DNA of 64,000 nucleotides from Entophlyctis helioformis (taxonomy: Eukaryota > Chytridiomycota > Chytridiomycetes > Chytridiales > Chytriomycetaceae), in assembly GCA_025526915.1 (NCBI GenBank), contig JAHLKH010000077.1:51946-115945 (forward strand), given 5' to 3'. The notes under the pieces are model-generated. The model saw only the letters and a program-made list of their open reading frames with translations. It searched no databases and had not been told where the DNA came from. Below are positions 44,386 through 54,679 of the stretch, one piece after another (positions within the stretch are counted from its first letter, which is position 1; each line of letters opens with the position of its first letter). A program made the position numbers and the translations under genes.

Positions 44386-47300
44386 TCACATGAGCAGAGG
44401 AGCGATGAAAGCGGCGAGGATGGCCGCAACCGACACGCTGGTGGACGCGACACCAGACAGGATCGGCTCAGTGTCGGCATTGTACTCGCCCTTTGGCTCG
44501 GCAGCAGGGGTCTCCTTGCCGTCCTCGCCGTAGTAGCCACCAGTGGGCATGGCAGAGGGAGCAGGGGCAGGCGTGCCGTAAACGGCAGGCGCACCAGTAG
44601 CGATGCCAGCAGGCAAGGTCGTGGTTGTGGCAGCAGGGACGACGGCGGTGCCAGAGACTGTGACAGGAGCAAGAATAGTGACCGTGGTGATCGAGGCGGA
44701 AGCGACAACGGGGACAGTGGTGGTTGACGCGGGACCAACGATGGCAAAAGTTGTGGTGGCCTCCTTGACGGTGGTGGTGATCACCGCGATGGACGCGGTA
44801 AACGAAGAAGCAACAACAGCGGCAGTGGTGGTTGACGCGGGAACAACGATGGAGGCATCCGTTGTGGCTGCCTTGACGGTAGTTGTGATCACAGCGACGG
44901 ACGTGGTCGTGGTTGAAGCAACAACAGACGCGACCGTCGTACTGGTAGGAGCAACCGTGTTAGTGGGAACGACGGTCGTCGTAGAAGGAACGACGGTCGT
45001 GGTTGGGGCAGCCGTCGTGGTGGTAGGAGCAACAATCGTCGTAGTGGCAAGGACCGTCGTGGTGGGAGCAACGGTGGTTGAAGTAGGGGCAACGGTGGTG
45101 GTTGGGGCAGCCGTTGAAGTAGTGGAAACCGTTGTGGTGGTGGTGGTCGAGACAGTGCCTGGCATACGCGTCGCGTCGAGGGTTAGTGCACACTTTACAA
45201 GTACTCTTTACCAAGCAGGTAAGCTCACAGGGGGCAGAGACACCGCACTCCTTTCCAGTGTGGCCAGCGGGGAGGCAGAGACGGGTGTTTGTGGCGCTGC
45301 AGAACTGGAGAGCAGGGAAGCTCGGGAAGGGCCCACTGAGATCAGGGTTGGACGAGATGTAGCTGTGTGGCGGACGAGAGTGAGTATGTGTAACACGGGC
45401 ATAGGAGGATGGTGGCTGCACGTACAGTCTGGCGAGGCCGGTGATGCTGGCGAGCTTGGCAGGCACGCTGCCGCTGAGCGTGTTGGTCGACAGGAACCTG
45501 GCAGAGAATAGCGTCAGTGCGTGCCAGGAATCGATGCATCCGTGTTGGACTCACAGCTCGGTCAGGGTCTTGATGTCGCCGAGCGCGTCGGGGATGGTGC
45601 CGGTCAGATTGTTGCTGTTGAGGTAGAGCTTGAGAAGGCTGGGCGACTGGCCAAGCGACGTGGGGATGGTGCCGTTGAGCTGGTTCTTTTGAAGCAGGCT
45701 GTGGACAGCCCAGACAGCGTTGTGTGAGTGACGTGCGTATAGGCCCAGAAAGGATGTACAAAACTCACAGCTCCTTGAGGGCAGGCATCTGGTGGAAGAA
45801 CTCGGGGATGGGCCATTCAGGTTGTTGGTCGAGAGGTCGCTGTTTGCATCAGAGACGGCATAGTGTCTGTGAGTTGGACGCACGCAATCTACGCAACAGT
45901 GATTGGTGCAAGCGGGAGCACGTACACAAACTGCAGCTTGTCGAGGGCAGACAGGGTGGTGGGAATAGGGCCAAACAGGCGCTTGGACGAGAGAACACTG
46001 GCGACGCGCGTTGGTTAGCAGAGTGCACGGACGCGTCCTGCTTCTGTAAAGGCAACTCACAGCTTCGTGATGCGCTTGTCGGCGTCGCAAGCAACACCAG
46101 TGACAGCGCAGCAGTCGGCGACAGCGGCAAAGACCGAGGGGAACGCAACGCGAAGAATGCTGCAGTCCGCAGTGTCAGGGATGGCGGGGCAGTCGTGGTG
46201 GTCTGGGCAAGCGTGGTGGTGGTCGGGATGTCCGTGGTGGTGGGAGCGACCGTGGTAGTGGTCGGGATGTCCGTGGTTGTAGAAGCGACTGTCGTGGTGG
46301 GGGCAACGGTAGTGGTGGGAGCGGCCGTCGTAGTAGTCGGAACAACAGGTGCATCGGTGGTGGTAGTCGGAACAGCAGGTGCATCGGTCGTAGTTGTTGG
46401 AACATCGGTGGTGGTCGATGCAACCGTGGTGGTCGGGATGTCCGTCGTTGTCGGAGCGACCGTGGTGGTCGTAGCAGAAGCAACAGCAGGTGCATCGGTC
46501 GTGGTTGTTGGAACATCGGTGGTGGTCGTGGTTGTTGGAACATCAGTGGTGGTCGGGATGTCCGTCGAGGTTGTCGGAACAGAAGGTGCATCGGTCGTAG
46601 TAGGCGCAACAGCAGATGCAACAGTCGTGGTGAAGACATCAGTCGTGGGAGCGACAGCCGTGGTGGTCGGGATTTCCGTCGTTGTAGGAACGACCGTCGT
46701 GGTAGGCGCAAGTGTGGTGGTGGTCGTAGTGGAAGCAACAACAGGAGGAAGGTCGCCAGTGCCTGATCACCTCAATCAAAGCATCGCGTGTGAGTCGGTC
46801 ATCCCGTGACAGCGGACAGCGCATGGCAGCCGAGACTCACAAGTGTTGGTCAGACCGCAAGTGACGCCAGTGTGCGCGGCAGACAGGCAGAGACCAGTGC
46901 CGGTTGCACTGCACATGGTGAGGCCGGGGATCACGGGGAGCGGGCCAGTGAGGTTGGCGTTGTTGTTGACGTAGCTGGTGGTTGGTGCAAGTATACACGG
47001 TCGTGATGGTATGGGATGTGAGCAACAAAACGCCACACAACGACGCGTTCAAGCCGACGCGACGTGGACTCACAACTTGGTGAGGGCAGGCGCAGTCGAG
47101 AGCGACGCGGGCAGAGGGCCGCTGAACTTGTTGCGGTACAGGTACAGCTCGCTGAGGGCGGGAAGCTTGTGGAAGATGTCGGGGATCGGACCGTCAAAGT
47201 TGGAGCCAGAAAAGTCCATGACAGTGGCCTTGTCCAGAGCAACAAGCGTGGCGGGGATGGGGCCAGACACAGACGACTTGTCGGCCATGTTGCTGCAGAC

Positions 47301-49968
47301 GGATGTGCGGTGTTGATGGAATGTGAGTTGGATGCACATATATGGCGACAGAGTCAGTAGCAAGACGGCCACTCACAGCTTAGTGACACGCTTGTTGGTG
47401 TCACAGGTCATGCCCGAGACTCTGCAGCACTCCTTGGTGAGGGTGAACACGGTCGGGAAGGCAGCGCGGAGGACGGCACAGTCGTCGGTGCCAGGAACAG
47501 TGGGGACCGCAGTGGCAGTGGCAGTAGGCTTGGCAACCGTGGTGGTGGTGGTGGACTTGGCAACCGTGGTGGTGGCAGTGGTGGTGGTGGTGGTGGTGGT
47601 GGTGGTGGGCACAACAGGTGTGATCGTCGTGGTAGGAGCAACAACGACAGCTGTGGTCGTTGTGGTCGTCTCAACCGTGGTGGTTGTCTCAACCGTTGTG
47701 ATCGTCGTGGTAGGAGCAACAACGACAGCTGTGGTCGTTGTGGTCGTCTCAACCGTGGTGGTTGTCTCAACCGTTGTGGTGGGAGCAATAGGCGCGACGG
47801 TGGTTGTGGGAGCGACGACAGGAGAATCGGTGGTCGTGGTGGGAGGGACGACAGGAGCATCGGTGGTGGTGGTGGGTGCAACAATGACAGGCGGGATCGT
47901 TGCGGTCGTCTCAACCGTTGTGGTGGGAGCAACAGTGGTTGAAGGAGCAACAACAGGCGCGTCGGTCGATGTGGTAGGGGCAACAACAGGCGCGTCGGTC
48001 GTGGTTGGAGCAACGAAAGTAGTGGTGGTAGTGGCGATAGTGGTGGTGCTCACGGACTCGCACTCTGCAGGCAGGCTAAAGTCATCGACAATGTCGTCTG
48101 CAGCCTTGAATCCAACACCGCGCTTGGCGAAACCCTTCCAGATCTCGCACTTGTTGGCACCGCCGTAGTACGTGACGTCTGCGGCGAGGATGGCGTCACG
48201 CGCCTGGAGGAACGTGGGGCTACACGGCTGGAGAGCAATGCCGCCAATGATGAGCTGGAGCGCGATGATGTTGCCCTTCATCTGCTTGGCGTCGTACAGG
48301 TTGGTAGAGAAGCCGTACTTGTCGACCAGGTTCCAGTACACCTCGTAGTTGGCCGCGACCCAGACCTCGCCCATCCTGTGCACGTTGCCCGAGCGCTTGA
48401 GGAAGTCGGAGAACACGAGCGGGTTGACAGCCATGTCGGTCGTGAACGGGTACGAGCGCGAACCCATGGGCTTGTTGTTGACGTACTCGCCTGAAGTGAC
48501 GTTGGTCGTGCGCGTGTGCGACGGCTTGGCGGTCGCAATGAGAGCCACGTAGTCGGACCAGCCCTCGCCCATACCCGCAGACTGCTCGGTGTTGAGACAC
48601 TCGCCGTTGCGCGCACCGCCCGTCATGCGGTTGGACACGCCGTGCACAAACTCGTGGATGGGGATCGGCGCTTCGAGACCGCCGTCGCGACGCGGGTCGG
48701 TGTAGTCGAACGCGTACATGTTCATCGTGCCGGATTGGCCGTCGGTCGGGGTGGCAAAGTTGGCGTTGTTGGTGCCGCCGGCGAGCACATTGATCTTGAC
48801 GTGATCGTTGCCCACACCGCCCTTGCCAAAGTTGTTGGTCTGGAAGTTGCCAGCCGCCTCGGTAAAACCGTACTGGTAGAGGATGTCGTGCATGACGTTG
48901 ACAATGTAGAACAGTTGGATGGCGCTGGCCTGGCGGTTGGCGGTCGAAGTGGCACCAGACTTGGCGTCCCAGGCGGTCTCGAACACGCCGCTGGCGTTGG
49001 ACTTGCCGTAGAGCGTCGGATTGACATTGAACACCTGCGCGATGGCGTTGTTGCCGCGCGTGTCCGTGTACTTGTTGACGCCGTTGTCGTTCCAGCCAAG
49101 AGGCGACGAAGGCAGGTACTCGGGGTTGGCGACAAGCTCGAAGCCTTGGGTCGGGTTGGTCTTGGGCAGCGGGATGATGCGGAAGGAAGCCTGGCGGACG
49201 TAGTTGATGACATTGACGAGCTCGCCTGCAAGCAGATGGACAGCCATGACGATGCACATGCGTGGCGTGAGCATGCAGGCGAATCGCAAGCACGGCATCG
49301 ATCGAGTGCACAGTGTGCCACAAGCGAGACCCACCCGTGGCAGCGTCGACAGCGACCTGGAACCACTTGGACTCGTCCTCGTTCTTGAGCTCAAACTTGA
49401 ACGTGTAAGCGAGCTTGCCATCGGGCAGCTGTCTGTACACAAGCGTCGGCTTGGCCGCAGCATGATCGTTGAGGGCAATGCCACCACCGAGTTCCTTGAT
49501 GGCGGTCTCGACAGCCTCGCTGAGCGAAACGACGGTGACGGGCTCAGCGATCTCGAGGTCGCGCTTGGCAATGTGGCCTTGAGCGCCAAACGACGACGAG
49601 AATGTGAGGACGGCGCCGCCCTTGACGTGCACAGCGGCGTTGTGGTTGGCCACTCGAATGCCGTTGACGAGCTGCGAGACGTAGACGTGCGTGACGCCGG
49701 CGGCATCGGTGTAGTGCGAGTCGACGACGAGCTCCTGTGGAGAGACGCTGACCTTGTCGGCCAGGAAGTCAATGGCCGCATCAACCGACTTGGATTCGGG
49801 GACGGAGGCGAACGACCTGGCCTTGGCAGCGGCCAGGTTGACGTGCTCGGAGACGGGGGCGGGGTAGAATGCAGGCAGATCCTTGCTGACGGTGGCGGGC
49901 GACGGGGCCGGTGCGGCGAGCACCGACGTGGCCGCCGTGGCGAGGGCGAGGACGAGGTTGACGAGCAT
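44386..49968 (-). CDS. M36 (fungalysin) metalloprotease fused to two LRR modules with Thr-rich stalks and GPI signal
   Basis: Secreted zinc endopeptidase with a cell-surface tail, about 1,600 residues in 11 exons. Exon 1 (49968-49335): signal peptide MLVNLVLALATAATSVLAAP and FTP/M36 propeptide. Exon 2 (49225-47377): catalytic domain with HEFVH (first His about residue 402) and GMGEGWSD carrying the third zinc ligand, a Thr/Pro/Val mucin-like stalk, then an LRR cap (ECCRVSGMTC). Later exons encode LRRs (SVSGPIPATLVALDK, LYLYRNKFSGPLPASL), a second stalk, a second cap (DCCAVTGVACDADKRITKL) and LRRs (NQLNGTIPTSLGQ, NNLTGTIPDALGD), a third stalk and hydrophobic C-terminus VSVAAILAAFIAPLLM, a probable GPI signal. 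Junctions examined close in phase. Two one-base frame breaks occur (near 46187 and 45818), each at a run of C. Confidence 0.78.
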
Positions 49969-51004
49969 CGCCCTGTAGTGTATGCGAGTGTGAGTGTGTC
50001 GAGGAGGCGAGATGGGCGGGATGGGCGAGACCGCCGCGGCCTTTATACGAGGTGCACCAGCTGCACCCGGTGCACATGGCGCGACCACGTTGCCAAGACA
50101 CATGAGTCGGCTCCATGTGACGTCAATTTTGCCATTAATGGCCAAATGGGTGGGGGCGCAACGTGGTGTCTGGCCAGTTGGTGTCATGAGCCCATGTGTG
50201 TTGCAGGCGACACAAGATACGATGTCTTATCTCCACACACCGCTGCAGGCTTAGATTCAGGCTCAGGTGCCGACACAGGCGCAGGTGACCGAGGCCCCAG
50301 GCCGTTTTCAGGGGCGCTGGCTGTCGTGGACCACGACAGAGGCATGGCTGCAGATGGGATGTCGGAGGTTCCCGATCATGTGGCGGATGTGCACGGGCGA
50401 TGCATTCTGAGCCGAGCTAAGGGGTGGTGCACGTGGCAGAGAGGATGTGGATCGCGTGGCAGACAGCCGTGACGCATGAATGATGAGACGCGAGGAGGTG
50501 GTGTTGGCTTTCCCTCAGCCAACCCATCGTCAATCGTATCCGTCGTCGTACTGCTGGAGTAGCTCGAGGCTGACTCCACTGTAACCAAGGTGTGTGTGTG
50601 TGTCGTTTATTGCCCAATGAAGCCAACCCATCGTCAATCGTATCCGTCGTCGTACTGCTGGAGTAGCTCGAGGCTGACTCCACTGTAACCAAGCTCCTTG
50701 TCCGCATCCTCTCGAAGTCCGAGTCTCCCTATCGTGGGCGGCAGCCTTCAACCGTCCGTCCCACGACACTGGCCAAGCCTTGTCGGACGAGCCCGTCTGC
50801 TGTTGTGCTCGCGGCCTGTTGGCACCTGCTGGCTGGCTGGCTGGCGGATCCTTGTCGCTGGCAGCCGGTGGCGCGGCAACCTCTCCTTTCCACAGCGGCA
50901 GTCACGTGCTGTCACATGACTAAACGTGATATCACGTGTTGCCGCGTGTTGCAGCCAGAGCTGTGACATCTCGCCCGCTTGCTCTGCCGACACCACCGAC
51001 GCAC
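49969..51004. other. Intergenic region between the fungalysin-LRR gene and TIM8
   Basis: No recognised gene. Near 49.97-50.06 lies the fungalysin 5' flank, with TTTATAC at about 50041. It also holds a 73-bp direct repeat, a short GT run at 50590-50602, and CACGTG/TCACGTGC-like E-box motifs around 50900-50940 close to TIM8. Confidence 0.5.
50517..50693. repeat. 73-bp perfect direct repeat (50517-50589 and 50621-50693)
   Basis: Both copies start AGCCAACCCATCGTCAATCG and end CACTGTAACCAAG, separated by 31 bases that include a GT run. The minus strand is open through both copies (LVTVESASSYSSSTTTDTID), but no gene model supports coding. Confidence 0.92.
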
Positions 51005-51399
51005 ATGACGCCCTTCTCCAGCCAGGGACAGGACATTGCCAGCAGCCTCAACCTGACAGACAGCCAGCAGAAGGAGCTGCAGAGCTTTCTGGCGTCTGAG
51101 CAGCAGCGGGCGGCGTTCCAGGCGCAGGTCCACGAGTTCACAGAGACCTGCTGGGACAAGTGCATCACCAAGATCAGACCGTCGCTCGACAAGAGCGAGG
51201 AAGGTGAGCAGCACAGCTCGCGCCTGTCCAGGGGGCGGGCGCTGTCTGGCGGCACGCTGCTCCTGTCTGCGGCCGCATGCCGTGAAGCTGACTTGCTGCC
51301 TGCGTCCATGCCCTGGCAGTCTGCATCTCCAACTGCGTCGAGCGCTTTGTCGACACCACCGTGGTTCTGCTGCAAGCGCTTGGCGGCAGCGACAAGTAG
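51005..51399 (+). CDS. TIM8: Mitochondrial import chaperone TIM8
   Basis: Small Tim protein of the intermembrane space that works with Tim13 to guide hydrophobic precursors. Exons 51005-51203 and 51320-51399 give 92 residues. Twin CX3C motifs CWDKC and CISNC are 15 residues apart, the family spacing, and the intron lies between them. CVERFVDTT is typical of Tim8. The start MTPFSSQGQDIASSLNL was taken as the first ATG in frame. Its 3' end converges on the antiporter gene 101 bases away. Confidence 0.93.
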
Positions 51400-51500
51400 T
51401 GGCGAGCGGCAGGCAATGAACGGCATGTGTATTGGATGAACGTCTGACGTGGGTCGATGGAGATATAGACTCGATATAGGCATAGATACGGCAGCGGCGG

Positions 51501-54500
51501 TCAGTCTTCCATCAGGATCTGTGCTTCGGGCACGCTGCTGGGCAGATCCTCATTGCTTGTAGAGGCTTTGCGTCGCGGCGACATGACAGACGCTTCTGGC
51601 CGTCCGCGCCGGCCGTCGATGTAGCTTCCCAGATGCCACAGCATGGGCGACACCAGCAGTGACAGCGTTGTGACACCGAGCAGGATGTAAAACGACTCGC
51701 GCGACAGGATCTGCTGGCTGTTTTTACAGCCCGTCAGCAAAGCAATCAACAAAGTCAAGACATATGTGCATATGCATGTCTTACCTCTTGGCTTTGGATG
51801 CAAGCACAAACGTAAACTCGGAGATCTGTGACAGGCCAATGCCGACGGTGAACGACGACGACCACGAGTACCGGAATGCGACCTTGAGCATGAGCATTGT
51901 CAACATGGCCTTGAAAACGACCACCAGTGCCGTGAGAGCCACAAGCAACGCGCCTGTGCTGAGCAGGAACGACGGGTAGATGTGCAGACCTATGGACGCA
52001 AAGAACAGAGCCGCAAACATGCCGCGGAGAGGCTCCATCACGTGCATAGTGGCCTCAGCCAGGTTCTTGCGCGATGAAATCATGACGCCAGCAACAAAGC
52101 ATGAGAGCTCCACCGACTGGCCAAAGAGATCGCCGAGGCTGATGATCAGCAGACAGAAGCCGAGACTCGCCAGCATGTAGATGTCCTGCGTGCCGCCGCG
52201 CGATGGAAGCAAAAGCTGGAGGAGACGCGTCGCGGGGAACACCAGCAGTGCGCAGGCTGAAAGGAACACAGCCAAGAACGCAATCAGACGCAGGGATGTA
52301 AACAGCACGTCGAACCCAGACGTCTCGAGTGCAGGCATGAGCGCAAGAAGGAATCCAAGCAGCACGTCCTGCGCAATCAGAATGCCCATGATCGTGCGGC
52401 CGTAAAACGACTCTGCCTCGTTGTGCTTGAGAAAGTTGAGAACAACAGCCGTGCTGCTCAGAAACAGCGACGATCCGACCACAAACGACTCGGCCACCGA
52501 CGCACCAAGCCGCACGCCAATGGCAATCACAATGAGCGTCGTGATAAGCAGCAATATGGCCGAGCCGGCCACGCTGACGGTCCACACTTTCTTGATCTTG
52601 GCGACGCTGAACTCAAGACCCAGAAAGAACATGATGAAGATGACTCCCAGCCCCCGCGAGATGGTTTCGACCTGTACAACGTTCTTGATGTACCCGGGCG
52701 GACCAAGGAGCACGCCTGCAAGAACATATCCGAAAAAGGACGGGAGGCCAATGACATGAAAGAGCGTCACGCATGCAAAGCACGTCACGAGCAGCAGCAG
52801 AATGTCCTTGAGAAGCCGCGCGTCTGGCAGCAGGCGTCAGCCCCAGCTGGTGAGTGCCCAGTATGCACAACAGCAATGAATACCGGCCATCATCCAGCGT
52901 GTCTGGTTACCTTCAACATGCGCTGTGGCATCGCCAGACTTGGACAAAACATACTGGTTGTTTTGAGAGTCAATAAGCATCGATGCTGGGGTATCGGCTT
53001 GTGCCGACGGGTCGACGCCGCTTTTTGCCTTGGCTTTGTCGTCAACCTTTAGCACCGTCTCGACAGTCGTGTCCTTTGACTTTTGGCTCTCCATAAATGT
53101 GTCGCCGTTCAGCCCCGACTCGAGCTTGTCTGCCTGCTGCGCCACGTTGCTGAGCACATCGCCAACAATGTCCGATGCCTTGTTCTTGGACGAGTCCGAG
53201 GCAGGTTTACCGGATGTGCTGGGCAGTGTGCCGTTTTCCGCCTTGCTTGCTGCCAATGCCTTGCCGTCTTTGCCGTCAGCTTGATCCAACGGCAGCGTTG
53301 ATGGGGTTTGGGTCGCTTGCTTCCCACTTTCAGCTTGGTCGCTCTGCTGCTGTTTCGGCTGTTTCTGTTGCTCCTGCTCTTGATGGACCTGCTGCTTCTC
53401 TTTCTCGTGGTCGAGTTTGTGCTGCTGTCTGTCCTTGACTTCCTTTTCCTTGACGTTCTTTTCGGTCATCTTCTTGGTTTCGAGATGGTCGTTCTTGGCA
53501 CGAAGCACGAGCTATCGGATCAGTGAGCGTGTGAGCGTCGCATGAGGATCGCGCTGTCGAGGCAAGCAGGATCGGACCTTTTGGAACTTGTCAATGATCT
53601 GCAGGCTCTCTGCGTCCATGGATGCCTCGAGAGAGGTCACGTTCTTGTGGCGCAGAATGTCTGTAAAGATGTCGAGCGACGATCTGAGCATATCCTCAAT
53701 GAGCATGACGCGCAGGATCCTGTAAAGCGCCGATGGTGTCAGCATATCTCGGTGCATGCAGACGGCCATCACGCGAAACGTGCCTGGATTCAAGAAGGAC
53801 GATGGTGGCATTGTGCTGCCCTTGATCGTTGGCCGCTTCCAGCTTCAACTTTTCCTGCGTCAGCTCGTGGATGAGCCGCTCGCGTTGCAGAATGATCGCG
53901 TCCAGGTCAACTGTCGAGAGATCTTCTGCCCGTTGTTGCTGCTGCTGCTGCTCGTGAGACAGCGATCCAGGCTGGGCACCGGGAGGAGGCGATGCAGGCT
54001 GCTGCTCCTCGGCGTGAGACGCCTCCTTTTCTGGTGCGACTCCTGCGTGCGGCGGCTGCGGCGGAGGCGATGCTGGTGGTAACTGCTTGTGCATCTCCTT
54101 TGGCAAGTACATGGCGAGTGTCAGCGTGTCAGTGCCATCCTCTTCTGATCGATCTCTGAGCAACGGCATGGATGCCATGTGCAGAGCATCGGCCTACATT
54201 GTCGTCGTCAGAGTCGGCATTTTTGGCTTGCCAGCTGGCTGGCCGACTAGCTTGCTGGCCGACTTGCTGGCTGGCGGCAACCGCCTTGTCTCCATCCAAA
54301 GCCTGCCGCTTGGAAACCGGCTGGACGGGCGCTGGATGGACGGCCGAGTCGCCTGCAGGGCTGGCATCTGCAGGGCCGGCAGGAGCAGCGAACGATGCAC
54401 CGCTGAATGCCCGCGCATGGAAGGCGCCAGGGGGTTCTGCCGTTGCCAGCACCACACTCGCCGCCGTCGCTTGCACGAAGACGGCCAGCAGCGCTACACA

Positions 54501-54521
54501 TATTGTCGCAACCATGGCCAT
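51501..54521 (-). CDS. CPA2-type cation/proton antiporter, TMCO3-like
   Basis: Membrane transporter of the monovalent cation:proton antiporter 2 family with a lumenal or extracellular coiled-coil N-terminus, as in TMCO3. It starts MAMVATICVALLAVFVQATA, a signal peptide, then an Ala/Pro-rich region. Next come helical exons (DLDAIILQRERLIHELTQEK, LRVMLIEDMLRSSLDIFTDI) and a Gln/Lys/Glu coiled coil (53.5-52.9 kb). The transport domain, with about 10-12 hydrophobic segments, occupies the exon about 52820-51787 (FHVIGLPSFFGYVLAGVLLG, GIGLSQISEFTFVLA). A last exon adds one segment and a Ser-rich tail ending EAQILMED. Divergent from MKS1; ion specificity cannot be told. Confidence 0.87.
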
Positions 54522-54679
54522 CGCCGGTCGTGCTCTGCGCCTTGCTCCTGCCGCTCTTGCGGCTTGGGCTGCTCTGGCCGGCCTCGCTGCTCTTGCGTCG
54601 GCTCGTGCTGGATATGTGTCGGCCAGCGCCATCGTGAACTTGCTTTGGAGGGAAGCAGTTCCCCAGTCGGTTCATTCCG
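54522..54679. promoter_or_regulatory. Shared divergent promoter region, TMCO3-like / MKS1
   Basis: Only 158 bases separate the two start codons, so regulatory elements must be shared or overlap coding sequence. No specific motif is assigned. Confidence 0.4.

Noticed and set aside
44603..45511. Long + strand Val/Ala/Gly-rich open frame (similar ones at 45724-46809 and 47323-48168)
   Set aside because: These are the reverse complement of the Thr-rich stalks of the minus-strand protease-LRR gene; ACC/ACG repeats read backwards as GGT/CGT and GTG.
50622..50710. Minus-strand Ser/Thr-rich coding through the 73-bp repeats
   Set aside because: Apparent protein repetition comes only from the DNA repeat; no exon borders or upstream gene found.
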